This document shows, one piece after another, positions 15,388-24,601 of a DNA stretch of 64,000 bases. The stretch is from Paenibacillus sp. JZ16 (GTDB lineage: Bacteria; Bacillota; Bacilli; Paenibacillales; Paenibacillaceae), in assembly GCF_015326965.1 (NCBI RefSeq), contig NZ_CP017659.1:6399001-6463000 (forward strand), read 5' to 3'. The notes below the pieces were generated by a model. It searched no databases. It saw only the letters and a list, made by a program, of their open reading frames with translations, and was not told the DNA's origin. Positions within the stretch are counted from its first letter, which is position 1. Every line of letters starts with the position of its first letter. The translations under genes were made by a program, and so were the position numbers.

Positions 15388-17700
15388 TTATTGTCCGGTT
15401 TTGTATTTGCTGCGATATTGTCCGGGCGTCATCCCCTCCAGCTTGCGGAAGGAGCGGATAAAGTTCTGCGAATTGTTGTAACTTAGCTTCTCCGCAATAT
15501 CCTTAATGGGCATGTCGGTTTCGACAAGCCATTTCTTGGACATTTTGAAGCGGTACTGGGACAGGTATTCGCTGAAGGACATATTGGTTTCTTTTTTGAA
15601 CACGCTGCTAAGATAAAAATTGTTGTAATGGAGGCGGGAAGCACATTCCTCGAGTGTAATATTGCGATCAAACTCATTGCGGATAATCTCGATCATCTGC
15701 TCGGAAAGATTCTGGTATTGAGAGTCCTGGCGATCCCGGAATACACTAACCATCGGCCGGATGATGCGTGATTTAAACCAGCTTTCGATATCGTGATTGG
15801 TGTAGAGCCGAAGAAGCTCCTCCACGAGAGAGCTGTCCCGGATGTCGAGCTGCTCGAGCATGATCCCGTTCTCCTGCATTACGATCATCAAATCATTTAA
15901 CAGCCGGATGAGCGAGATTTGATAATCATGCGGGGTCCGATCCTTCCGAAACACTTCGAGCAGCCACTGCTTTAGAAGCTCCACTGCTCGATCTTCATCA
16001 GCCAGCTTGATGGCATCAATCAGCTCGTTCTCCACCTGCATCGGGTAGAAATAGACCCGGGTGTGCTTGCCCGAGTTCAGGCTGAAATAAGGGATAATGA
16101 CACCGGTTCCCAGCTTGATGCGGTGTTTAAGGGCTTCGAGCCCTTCCTGGTACGCGCGTGCCGTTTTGGATAGGTTCTCGTAAGGCAGACTGATGCCGAT
16201 GCTGACCTCCAGATCGAGAACACTGCGCGTCGTCTTCTGGATCTCCTCCGATAATGTGTAGATATAGTCATTGAATTCTTCCAGCGTGATGCCGCCTCGT
16301 CCGATGAGCGTAACCTGCGTGAGATCGATAATGACAGAGGGGAGGCGATGGGAGGAGGGGATCATCTCCTCGATAATATTGTTGATGGCAAACAGCAGCA
16401 GGTCACTATCCTTGCGCTCATAGCGGGTTTCGTCCAGCATGTCGATCTGGAGGGTGAATACCGCCAGATGCTCCCAAGCGGATATTTGCTCCTTGAAGCC
16501 AAACAGCTCGATCTGCTCCATGACTTCGGGCGGACTACTCTTGCCCAAAAACAGCTTTTGGAGGAAAAAGGTGCGCACCTGCTGGCTCGTCTGCCGAAGC
16601 TCGCTGCGGAGCTTCGTGTTTGAATTGAACATATCCCGGATATGCTCATCGATGATTTGCAGCTCGCTCTTTTTGTTGGCTTGGATTTCTGGCAGACGCT
16701 CCACGATATTTTCAAAAATGTGCCGGATTGGCGTGTACATCTTCCGCGTTCCAAGCCATACCAGCAGAATGCTGAAACCGATCATCAGCATGCAGATATA
16801 CAGCGTAAACCAGCCGATGGAGCGGGACTCCTTGGTAATGGCGGACATTTCGGTAAAGGAGGCATACAACCAGCCGTTAAAATCGGACCGGACGAACGTT
16901 ACGGACACCGGCTTGTTGTCAATCTTCGTCTCGAACTGCCCCGATTTACTGTCAAAATGGTCCAGCTCCGTCTCCGCATACCCGGTATCGGTCAGATATT
17001 GCCCGAGCTTTCCTTGCTCGGGATGTACAACGATCCGGTAATTATGGTCCAGAACCATCACCTCCCGGGTTTCGGAAGGGGTATCCATCATAGCCGCAAG
17101 ACTGCAGCTGGGAATGGTGGCGAGTGCGACACCCCGGGCGCTGGAGGAGGAGAGCGGCATTTTCTTCACCAGCGCAATCGTGTAGGGGCAGGCATAACTG
17201 AGCGTATCGCTGGACCCGAGAGATTCCGTCTCGAGCATCACCCAATTGGAGTTCCCTTGAAGCTCCATGAGTGTCAACAGCGCATCCTTGGAAGCGTATT
17301 CATTAAATTTGTACATGCCCCGGTTATTGATCAGCCAGTTGGTTGTCGTGTTCGCAAGGATGACGTCTGTAACCTTGGTCTCCGGAGATTGCAGCAGACT
17401 CATCTCTTCTCTCAGTTTGTTATACAATTGGAAGTCATAATAGGACAGGGGCCGATACAACGCGCTTTGCAGAATATTGGAATTAATGACGTAATTCAGT
17501 GTATAATCCACAGTCCGCAGCACCTGTTCGAGATTGCTGTTCGTTTGATTCATAATCTGGATATTGCTGCTGTTGACGTGATTTTGGACGGAGGTGGATG
17601 ATTTCATGAACGAGAAGAAGCCGAGGGCCACGAGAGGAATGATGCTGATGAAACAGCCGTACAGGACCATTTTAGAATAAAAGCTACTTTTTGGATGCAA
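15388..17700 (-). CDS. AraC-family transcriptional regulator with membrane-bound extracellular sensor
   Basis: Residues from about 12 to 33 form a membrane helix. About 250 extracytoplasmic residues of a Cache-like sensor follow, then a second helix (IGWFTLYICMLMIGFSILLV) and a long cytoplasmic linker. The last 100 residues contain two AraC helix-turn-helix units (ITLEECASRLHYNNFYLSSV and MPIKDIAEKLSYNNSQNFIR, then GMTPGQYRSKY). Such proteins sense oligosaccharides outside the cell and activate neighbouring transport operons. I chose TTG 17700 because aggaagg lies eight bases upstream; TTG 17724 is the longest possible start. It is divergent from the transporter operon at 17899, its likely target. 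Confidence 0.88.
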   Translation of the reverse strand: MHPKSSFYSKMVLYGCFISIIPLVALGFFSFMKSSTSVQNHVNSSNIQIMNQTNSNLEQVLRTVDYTLNYVINSNILQSALYRPLSYYDFQLYNKLREEMSLLQSPETKVTDVILANTTTNWLINNRGMYKFNEYASKDALLTLMELQGNSNWVMLETESLGSSDTLSYACPYTIALVKKMPLSSSSARGVALATIPSCSLAAMMDTPSETREVMVLDHNYRIVVHPEQGKLGQYLTDTGYAETELDHFDSKSGQFETKIDNKPVSVTFVRSDFNGWLYASFTEMSAITKESRSIGWFTLYICMLMIGFSILLVWLGTRKMYTPIRHIFENIVERLPEIQANKKSELQIIDEHIRDMFNSNTKLRSELRQTSQQVRTFFLQKLFLGKSSPPEVMEQIELFGFKEQISAWEHLAVFTLQIDMLDETRYERKDSDLLLFAINNIIEEMIPSSHRLPSVIIDLTQVTLIGRGGITLEEFNDYIYTLSEEIQKTTRSVLDLEVSIGISLPYENLSKTARAYQEGLEALKHRIKLGTGVIIPYFSLNSGKHTRVYFYPMQVENELIDAIKLADEDRAVELLKQWLLEVFRKDRTPHDYQISLIRLLNDLMIVMQENGIMLEQLDIRDSSLVEELLRLYTNHDIESWFKSRIIRPMVSVFRDRQDSQYQNLSEQMIEIIRNEFDRNITLEECASRLHYNNFYLSSVFKKETNMSFSEYLSQYRFKMSKKWLVETDMPIKDIAEKLSYNNSQNFIRSFRKLEGMTPGQYRSKYKTGQ

Positions 17701-17808
17701 TAGGTACACCTTCCTGTTTAACAAAGTGTATAATCATTGTATGGGCAACCCGGGTTACATTCAATAATCATTTCAAAAAGAATAATCACTGTATTTGATC
17801 ATCACGGT

Positions 17809-17836
17809 TTGTCATGAAAAAAGATGTACATATGTT
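17809..17836 (+). promoter_or_regulatory. Candidate promoter of the first binding-protein gene
   Basis: TTGTCA (17809-17814), a 16-base spacer and TATGTT (17831-17836) lie 60-90 bases before the start at 17899, in the region between the divergent regulator and transporter genes. The match is partial and is offered as a candidate only. Confidence 0.35.
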
Positions 17837-17898
17837 AGGATCATCCCAAACACACGGGATCCGCAAGAAACATGGGGGAACGGAGGTAGAACGGATTG

Positions 17899-19437
17899 AT
17901 GACCCGTCTGTCAAACTATGTCATTCTTACGCTTGCTATCCTGATGGTGTCGGCCGCGTGCATCAGCATGGCACGATCATCGGGAGCGGATGGCGGAAGT
18001 ACGTCTTCTGATCGCAAAACCAGCATTTCAATTATGGCCAACCTGCACACCACCGAGGTTCCCTCCGATCGGATCGAGAAATGGATCGAGGAAAAAACGG
18101 GCGTGCAGCTTAACATTCAGTGGGTACCCGACGGGAGTTACGATGAGAAGGTGTTTGCTTCGCTTGCAACAGGGACTTTGCCGCAAGCGCTGTATCTGAA
18201 GAATGCCGCATCCTTATCCTATTTCAGGGATGAGATTCGGAGCGGGCTATTCTGGGAAATCGGCCCGTATCTTAAGGACTATCCGAATTTGCAGAGATTG
18301 AAGCCCGAGGTTTTGAAGAATACGGCCATCGACGGTAAACTCTACAGCCTGTACCAGGAGCGAGCCTTAGCCCGTTCAGGCATCATTTACCGTAAGGACT
18401 GGGCAGATCGCCTGGGGCTATCGGCACCGGAAACGCTTGATGATTTATATGAAATGTTGAAAGGGTTTACATATAACGATCCGGACAATAACGGTATCGA
18501 TGACACCATCGGTTTGACGGATCGCAACGATTTAATCTACGGGGCTTTCAAGACAATCAGCTCCTATTATGGAACACCGAACAATTGGGGATGGTATAAC
18601 GATTCATTGCAGCCGGAATTCGTCTTTCCGAAATATATGGAAACGATGAAGTTCTTCAAGAAGCTTCATAACGAAGGACTGATCAATGAAGACTTCCCGA
18701 TTACCAGCAAGACCGACCAGCTGGAGCTATTCGTAACGGGAAAAGCCGGGGTTTATATCGGCGCGATGGGAGATGTCCTGTCCCTGGAGTCAAGGCTGCT
18801 GGCGAATGATCCCAAGGCAGTGCTGGACGTTCACAATCGGGTTCTCGGGCCGGAAGGGTACGGGATATGGGCTTCGCAGGGGTACGGGACGGTGATTCTG
18901 TTTCCGAAGTCCGCGATTGCTACGGAAGAGGAGTTGAAGAGCGTACTCTCCTTCTATGACGCGCTGATGAGTCCTGAACTTGCAAACCTGATGTATTGGG
19001 GAATCGAAGGGATCCATTATACCGTTCAGAATGGCAAAGCGATGGCGGTGGATGCCTTTGAATTAAGGGAAAAGGATGTAAAGCCCTATCAGGCTTTGAT
19101 GGCCGGAGGATTCAGCACCATACCGGGCATGCTGCAGCCGGTTAACACGAATCAGGTTAAGGATAAAGCCGAGCGGCTGATTTACGATAATGAGAGTTTC
19201 CTCATTTACGATCCCACCGCACCGCTGGAGTCTCCAATGTATAACGAAATTGGCGTCAGGTTGAATGAACGCATACGGGATGCCACCTATCAATTTATGT
19301 TAGGAATGATCGATGAGCAGGGTTTCGAGGCCGAGATCGACCGTTGGCTGGAAGAGGGGGGCAGGCAGATTATCGAGGAATATAATGCTTCCTACCGAAG
19401 CACGGTCGGACCCTATTTACATGATAAATACCGCTAG
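17899..19437 (+). CDS. Extracellular sugar-binding lipoprotein, paralogue 1
   Basis: The product has a signal peptide with a non-canonical lipobox (VSAAC), then the start of the binding domain (SISIMANLHTTEVPSDRIEK). It is closely related along its whole length to the protein encoded at 19646. Shared blocks include NPNNWGW-like GTPNNWGWYND and MKFFKKLHNEGLINEDFP. It is probably lipid-anchored and delivers an oligosaccharide to the two permeases encoded downstream. The ribosome-binding site ggaggt fits both ATG 17899 and TTG 17896. A strong terminator follows, so it is likely transcribed separately from the second paralogue. Having two receptors for one permease pair would broaden the ligand range; this is inference. 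Confidence 0.87.
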   Translation: MTRLSNYVILTLAILMVSAACISMARSSGADGGSTSSDRKTSISIMANLHTTEVPSDRIEKWIEEKTGVQLNIQWVPDGSYDEKVFASLATGTLPQALYLKNAASLSYFRDEIRSGLFWEIGPYLKDYPNLQRLKPEVLKNTAIDGKLYSLYQERALARSGIIYRKDWADRLGLSAPETLDDLYEMLKGFTYNDPDNNGIDDTIGLTDRNDLIYGAFKTISSYYGTPNNWGWYNDSLQPEFVFPKYMETMKFFKKLHNEGLINEDFPITSKTDQLELFVTGKAGVYIGAMGDVLSLESRLLANDPKAVLDVHNRVLGPEGYGIWASQGYGTVILFPKSAIATEEELKSVLSFYDALMSPELANLMYWGIEGIHYTVQNGKAMAVDAFELREKDVKPYQALMAGGFSTIPGMLQPVNTNQVKDKAERLIYDNESFLIYDPTAPLESPMYNEIGVRLNERIRDATYQFMLGMIDEQGFEAEIDRWLEEGGRQIIEEYNASYRSTVGPYLHDKYR

Positions 19438-19467
19438 GGGATTAATGTCCCCGGCGGTATTTTTGTT
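19426..19467 (+). terminator. Rho-independent terminator between the two paralogous binding-protein genes
   Basis: The arms aaataccgctagggga and tccccggcggtattt (19426-19441 and 19447-19461) form a long stem with a short loop, followed by ttgtttt. The stem begins inside the last codons of the upstream gene. Confidence 0.85.
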
Positions 19468-19645
19468 TTGCAATGCGTGAGCGATCTCATTGACAACATA
19501 ATCATTAGATTTGATTCCGCAGCATTAAATGTCGGGCGTGACCGAACTCTCCATATCCAATCTCAGGATTATATACGTACCGGGCTTCCCTCAACTAAGC
19601 TGTTTCTTGTCAGTCCCTATTCAAATTTAAAACGGAGGTCAGAAG

Positions 19646-21181
19646 ATGAAGAAGAAGAAAGCCAGTACCATCCTGGCAATTGTAACCGCTTTATCCGTGT
19701 TGGCTGGCTGTGGCGGCAACTCCGCCCCTGCAGCAACCGGCAGCTCAAACGGAAGTTCGGCCCAAGGCGAGAACAAGAACGAACCGGTATCCATCTCGAT
19801 TATGGCCAACCTCCATACCCCTGAAGTTCCCTCCGACATGATTGAGAAGCTGCTGGAAGAGAAAACGGGCACCAAGCTCGACATTCAGTGGGTGCCGGAC
19901 GGCACTTATGATGAAAAGGTCAATGCCTCCTTTGCAACCGGAACGCTGCCGCAGGTGACGTACCTGAAGAATGCCGCTTCGCTTGTGAATATGCGTGATG
20001 CGATCCGTAACGGGCAATTTTGGGAAATCGGGCCATTGCTGGATCAGTATCCGAACCTCAGCAAGCTGAAACCTGAAGTGTTAAAGAACACGGCGGTGGA
20101 CGGCAAAATCTATGCGCTTTACCGTGAAGTGCCTTTGTCACGCCAGGGCATCATTTACCGCAAGGATTGGGCCGACAAGCTTGGGCTCAGCGCCCCGACC
20201 AATGTGGACGAATTCTATAATATGCTGAAGCAGTTCAAGGAGAAGGATCCTGACGGCAACGGCAAAGATGACACCATCCCGCTGACGGATCGAAATGACC
20301 TGATTTATGGCGCATTCAAAACGATAAGCTCGTGGCTCGGCACGCCGAATAACTGGGGCGAGAAGGACGGTAAGCTGGCTCCCGAATTTATGTTCTCCGA
20401 ATATATGGAGACGATGAAATTCTTCAAGAAACTTCACCAGGAAGGTCTGATCAATCAGGATTTCCCGGTTACCAGCAAAACCGATCAACAAAATCTGTTC
20501 ATTACCGGAAAGTCGGGCGTTTATATCGGAGCGATGGGGGACGTATCCAGCCTTCATCCCAAGGTCGTCGAAGTGAATCCGGATGCGGAGCTCGATGTTC
20601 AGAATAAAATCGAAGGTGGCCCGAATGGCTTCGGAATCTGGTCGGTTCCCGGCTATGGCTCGGTGATTCTCTTTCCGAAAACAGCGATCAAATCGGAAGA
20701 AGAGCTAAAGGATGTGCTTGCCTTCATGGATCAGTTGATGAGTACGGAACTTGGCAACCTCATCTATTGGGGGGTTGAAGGACAGCATCACAAGCTGGAG
20801 GAAGGCAAGGTGATCCCTTCGGAAGACACGAAGCTGACTGATCGCGAAGTGAAGCCTTATCAAGCCATGCAGGTCGGTGGACCGTTAACGATTGAAGGAT
20901 TTTATGAGGCGAAGCATATGCTCCCGGTCAAAGCGAAATCCGAGGAAATGATTATGGAGAATAATGAATACCTCATAGAGGATCCTTCGGCTTCACTGGA
21001 TTCCAAGACATTTAACGAAAAGGGCGTACAGCTGCAGGAGATGATTAAAGACGGCACGTATCGATTTATGCTTGGTGATATCGATGAGGCCGGATTCCAG
21101 GCTGTGGTGGATAACTGGCTTAAGAGCGGCGGTCAGCAAATCATCGATGAGTTCAACGTTTCCTACGAATCTTCCAAATAA
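19646..21181 (+). CDS. Extracellular sugar-binding lipoprotein, paralogue 2
   Basis: The 511-residue protein has a clear lipoprotein signal (MKKKKAST, hydrophobic core, lipobox LAGC), a Gly/Ser/Asn-rich tether and an LplA-type binding domain. Its sequence follows that of the upstream paralogue almost block for block. The ATG is preceded by cggaggt. It is the first gene of the operon binding protein, permease, permease, GH43, unknown, so it is the main receptor of this importer. The ligand is most likely a xylan- or arabinan-derived oligosaccharide, because a GH43 enzyme is co-encoded; this is inference from context. Confidence 0.9.
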   Translation: MKKKKASTILAIVTALSVLAGCGGNSAPAATGSSNGSSAQGENKNEPVSISIMANLHTPEVPSDMIEKLLEEKTGTKLDIQWVPDGTYDEKVNASFATGTLPQVTYLKNAASLVNMRDAIRNGQFWEIGPLLDQYPNLSKLKPEVLKNTAVDGKIYALYREVPLSRQGIIYRKDWADKLGLSAPTNVDEFYNMLKQFKEKDPDGNGKDDTIPLTDRNDLIYGAFKTISSWLGTPNNWGEKDGKLAPEFMFSEYMETMKFFKKLHQEGLINQDFPVTSKTDQQNLFITGKSGVYIGAMGDVSSLHPKVVEVNPDAELDVQNKIEGGPNGFGIWSVPGYGSVILFPKTAIKSEEELKDVLAFMDQLMSTELGNLIYWGVEGQHHKLEEGKVIPSEDTKLTDREVKPYQAMQVGGPLTIEGFYEAKHMLPVKAKSEEMIMENNEYLIEDPSASLDSKTFNEKGVQLQEMIKDGTYRFMLGDIDEAGFQAVVDNWLKSGGQQIIDEFNVSYESSK

Positions 21182-21204
21182 TGAACAAGCCAGCATCCCG
21201 AACG

Positions 21205-21234
21205 GCCGGAGACTGCAATGCTGCAGTCTCCGGC
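21205..21234 (+). promoter_or_regulatory. Intercistronic 13-bp perfect hairpin
   Basis: The arms gccggagactgca and tgcagtctccggc pair perfectly around atgc. No T run follows, so it is not a normal terminator. Between a binding-protein gene and its permease genes, such hairpins usually protect the 3' end of the receptor message and let the receptor be made in excess of the permeases. Confidence 0.75.
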
Positions 21235-21265
21235 AGGCTTCGGGACAGAAAGGAAGTCTGAGATC

Positions 21266-22225
21266 ATGAGCGAAACCGCAGTGAAGACCGGGTTGAGCAA
21301 GAGCGCCCGTAAAATACCGGAGACCGGTCGAATGAGAAGAATAATAAAAAACCGGGCGATCTACCTCATGATTCTTCCGGGATTTTTATACTTCCTGATC
21401 TTTAAATATATCCCGATGTCGGGATTGATCATAGCCTTCCAGGATTATCAGGCTTATCTCGGCGTTACGGGAAGCCCCTGGGTGGGGCTCAAGCATTTTG
21501 AACGGCTGTTTACCGAGCCGATGTTTTTCACGATTTTGGGCAACACGCTGCTGCTGTTTTTCTTGAACCTGGCATTCTATTTTCCGGTGCCGATCATTCT
21601 TGCCTTAATGCTCAACGAGGTTCGGCGCGAAGTGTTTAAACGATTTATCCAGACGCTGGTGTACATTCCCCACTTCATGTCTTGGGTTATCATCGTATCC
21701 ATTTCGTTTGTCATGTTATCGATGGATCGCGGCATCATTAATGAATTGCTGGTTATGGCCGGATTCGAAAAAATCAATTTTCTGATGAGCAGCGAATGGT
21801 TCCGGCCGATGTATGTCCTGCAGATTATCTGGCGGGAGGCAGGCTGGGGAACAATCATCTATTTGGCTGCCATGGCGGCGATTGATCCCGGCCTATACGA
21901 AGCGTCACGGATTGACGGGGCCAGCCGCTTTCGGCAAATGTGGCATATTACGCTTCCTTCGATTCGAAGCGTGATCGTCGTTTTGTTGATTTTGAAAATC
22001 GGCGACGTGCTGGAACTTGGGTTCGAACATATCTATCTCCTCTTAAACTCGATGAACCGGGATGTGGCGGAGATATTCGATACGTATGTTTATACCGCAG
22101 GTCTTAAGCAAGGTCAGTTCAGCTTCAGTACGGCGGTCGGGTTCTTTAAATCGCTGATCGGTCTCATTCTGGTAATGCTGGCCAATTGGCTGGCCAAAAA
22201 AGCCGGAGAAGAAGGCATCTATTAA
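21266..22225 (+). CDS. Sugar ABC transporter permease, LplB type
   Basis: The 319-residue membrane protein has the usual six helices and the LplB-type opening (MILPGFLYFLIFKYIPMSGL). It also has the cytoplasmic EAA loop (EASRIDGASRFRQMWHITLP) that contacts the ATPase. The ATG at 21266 was chosen because aaagga lies 11 bases upstream; an in-frame start at 21218 overlaps the intercistronic hairpin and is unlikely. No ATPase gene is present, as is normal for this CUT1 group, which uses a shared MsmX-type ATPase encoded elsewhere. It pairs with the permease encoded next. Confidence 0.93.
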   Translation: MSETAVKTGLSKSARKIPETGRMRRIIKNRAIYLMILPGFLYFLIFKYIPMSGLIIAFQDYQAYLGVTGSPWVGLKHFERLFTEPMFFTILGNTLLLFFLNLAFYFPVPIILALMLNEVRREVFKRFIQTLVYIPHFMSWVIIVSISFVMLSMDRGIINELLVMAGFEKINFLMSSEWFRPMYVLQIIWREAGWGTIIYLAAMAAIDPGLYEASRIDGASRFRQMWHITLPSIRSVIVVLLILKIGDVLELGFEHIYLLLNSMNRDVAEIFDTYVYTAGLKQGQFSFSTAVGFFKSLIGLILVMLANWLAKKAGEEGIY

Positions 22226-22245
22226 CTACAGAAAGGTGGACCGCT

Positions 22246-23124
22246 ATGGTACAAGATAAAACGATATCGAGCCGAATCTTCGATATCGTGAATTATACGC
22301 TGCTGTTGATCATTGGCCTGGTTACCATCCTGCCTTTCCTTCATGTCATCGCCGGATCCTTCACAACAGTGACGGAGCTGGCGCAGAAGCAGTTTGTCCT
22401 GTTTCCGACCGTTTGGTCCCTTGATGCTTACAAATATGTGTTTTCAACCAATACGGTATTTCGCTCGCTTGGCGTTTCCGTTGGCGTCACCTTCTTAGGC
22501 ACCTTGTTCAGCATGCTGTTAACCTGCTTGATGGCCTACGGGCTGTCGCGCAAGGATCTGGATGGCCGAAATTTCATCATGTTCATGGTCTTGTTCACGA
22601 TGCTGTTCAGCGGCGGAATGATCCCAACGTTTCTCGTGGTGAAGGAGATGGGGCTGATCGATACGTATGCGGCCCTGATTGTCCCGACGGCGATCAATGC
22701 CTTCAATCTTATCATCATGCGAAACTTCTTTCAGAACCTGCCTGAGGGACTGGAGGAATCCGCGAAGATCGACGGGGCCGGCGATTGGGGCATCCTGTTT
22801 CGAATCGTGATTCCGCTGTCGATGCCTGCCATTGCGACCATATCGCTCTTTTATGCGGTTACTTACTGGAACACGTATATGTCGGCGATTCTGTACCTGA
22901 ATGATGCGGCCAAATGGCCGGTGCAGGTCATCCTGCGGCAGATCGTCATCCTGGCCAGCGGTTTGGCGGCGGACACCTCCGGCATGGACGAATTTGTCCG
23001 ACCGCCGGAGCAAACGGTGAAGATGGCGGTCATCGTTATTGCTACGCTTCCGATTCTGTGCGTGTATCCGTTCCTGCAGAAGCATTTTGCGAAGGGTGCG
23101 CTGCTGGGTTCCATCAAGGGATAG
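22246..23124 (+). CDS. Sugar ABC transporter permease, LplC/YtcP type
   Basis: The 292-residue partner permease starts at ATG 22246, six bases after gaaaggtgg. It contains the opening DIVNYTLLLIIGLVTILPFL, the EAA loop (EESAKIDGAGDWGILFRIVI) and the family C-terminus (KHFAKGALLGSIKG). It forms the inner-membrane channel together with the LplB-type protein. The GH43 gene follows directly after 16 bases, so the operon continues. Confidence 0.93.
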   Translation: MVQDKTISSRIFDIVNYTLLLIIGLVTILPFLHVIAGSFTTVTELAQKQFVLFPTVWSLDAYKYVFSTNTVFRSLGVSVGVTFLGTLFSMLLTCLMAYGLSRKDLDGRNFIMFMVLFTMLFSGGMIPTFLVVKEMGLIDTYAALIVPTAINAFNLIIMRNFFQNLPEGLEESAKIDGAGDWGILFRIVIPLSMPAIATISLFYAVTYWNTYMSAILYLNDAAKWPVQVILRQIVILASGLAADTSGMDEFVRPPEQTVKMAVIVIATLPILCVYPFLQKHFAKGALLGSIKG

Positions 23125-23140
23125 AGAGGAGCGAAGGTTG

Positions 23141-24586
23141 GTGTTGGAAAAGAAACGATATGCGCCGATCATTGCCGGCAATTATGCGGACCCGTCGATC
23201 ATCCGGGTCGGCGAGGATTATTACATGACGCATTCCTCCTACAAGCTGACGCCCGGGCTCGTCATCTGGCATTCGCGCGATTTGCTCAATTGGAGCCGAG
23301 TTGGGGCTGCGCTGCCCCACTACGAGGGAAATGTGTGGGCGCCGGATTTCGTAGTGCATAACGGGGTGTATTATATTTATTATCCGGCTGGGCGGACGAA
23401 CTGGGTCGTTACCGCGTCGAGCCCGGCGGGACCGTGGAGCAAACCGATCAATCTGGGGATCAAGGGAATTGATCCGGGGCATACGGCAGGACCGGACGGG
23501 AAGCGTTATTTGCATATGTCAGGCGGTGATTTTGTAGAGCTTACGGCGGACGGACTCGCGGTCGCGGGTGAAGTCAGACATGTGTATAACGGCTGGCGGT
23601 ATCCGGACGATTGGGTCGTGGAGGCATACAGCCTGGAGGGACCGAAAATTACCGTTCACGATGGTTATTACTATCTGACGGCAGCCGTCGGAGGGACGGC
23701 CGGTCCGCCTACAAGCCATATGGCCGTATCGTCAAGATCCAGAACGCCATGGGGGCCCTGGGAACACTCTCCGTACAACCCGATTATCCATACGGAATCC
23801 AGGGATGAACGCTGGTGGTCCAAAGGACACGCCTCGTTGATAGACTTGCCGGATGGCCAGTGGTGGATGGTCTACCATGCTTATGCCAATGGGTTCCATT
23901 CACTGGGCAGACAGACCTTGCTTGAACCGATCGAATGGACTTCCGATGGATGGTTTCGTGCTGCGGGAGGCCGTGAGAGACTTATTGACCAGTACGATGA
24001 TCGGCCGCATGATGAAGGAGAAACCAATGCTGGGAATCAGGGAGCCTCATTCAGGGATTCCTTTGACGGTCCTGAGCTGGGTTTGCACTGGCAGTGCGAA
24101 GGCGTGGAGCCTTCTGCACGGTTCCGTCCGGGGAATCATGAATTGGTAGCCGAGGCCGCCTCCGAGGAGGCAAAAGCTTCTCCGCTGCTCTATATGGCGG
24201 GCCATAAGCGTTATTCAGCAGAGGTTGAGATCATCGTGGAGGGTCCGGCAGAAGGCCGCCTGCTCCTCTATTATAACGATGCGGCATATCTTGGTATGGG
24301 AGTCAACGAGCATGGAGTGCGGCATTTCCGGTCATTCAAGGGCTACGGCACGATGCAGAACCATACTCGCAGGGCTTTTTTGCGGTTGGTTAACGATGCG
24401 CATATCGTTTCATTCTATTACAGCTTCGATGGGGTGGAATGGATCCGGTATGACAAAGTGGCGGATGTTTCAGGATTCCATCACAACACGTTTGGCGGGT
24501 TTCAGAGCCTCCGCATCGGACTGGATGCCGTCGGCAAAGGCACGGTGATTTTTCGGGATTTTTCATATAACGCCATCAGCAGCTGA
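23141..24586 (+). CDS. Glycoside hydrolase family 43 (beta-xylosidase/arabinofuranosidase-like)
   Basis: The five-bladed propeller of GH43 occupies about residues 1-300. It shows the general base Asp17 in NYADPSIIRV, the supporting Asp111 in GIDPGHTAGPDG and the acid Glu166 in YSLEGPKI. The C-terminal part (about 305-482; FRDSFDGPELGLHW to FRDFSYNA) is the concanavalin-like GH43_C2 sandwich typical of beta-xylosidases. There is no signal peptide, so it acts inside the cell on imported oligosaccharides. GTG 23141 is chosen because agaggag lies nine bases upstream; the frame is open farther upstream but there it overlaps the permease gene. Xylo- or arabino-oligosaccharides are the likely substrates. 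Confidence 0.9.
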   Translation: MLEKKRYAPIIAGNYADPSIIRVGEDYYMTHSSYKLTPGLVIWHSRDLLNWSRVGAALPHYEGNVWAPDFVVHNGVYYIYYPAGRTNWVVTASSPAGPWSKPINLGIKGIDPGHTAGPDGKRYLHMSGGDFVELTADGLAVAGEVRHVYNGWRYPDDWVVEAYSLEGPKITVHDGYYYLTAAVGGTAGPPTSHMAVSSRSRTPWGPWEHSPYNPIIHTESRDERWWSKGHASLIDLPDGQWWMVYHAYANGFHSLGRQTLLEPIEWTSDGWFRAAGGRERLIDQYDDRPHDEGETNAGNQGASFRDSFDGPELGLHWQCEGVEPSARFRPGNHELVAEAASEEAKASPLLYMAGHKRYSAEVEIIVEGPAEGRLLLYYNDAAYLGMGVNEHGVRHFRSFKGYGTMQNHTRRAFLRLVNDAHIVSFYYSFDGVEWIRYDKVADVSGFHHNTFGGFQSLRIGLDAVGKGTVIFRDFSYNAISS

Positions 24587-24601
24587 AAGAAGGGATAGGC
24601 C

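Noticed and set aside
16642..17601. Plus-strand frame of 319 codons opposite the AraC sensor-regulator
   Set aside because: It lies opposite a gene with clear AraC and membrane domains, and it has no ribosome-binding site or family signature.
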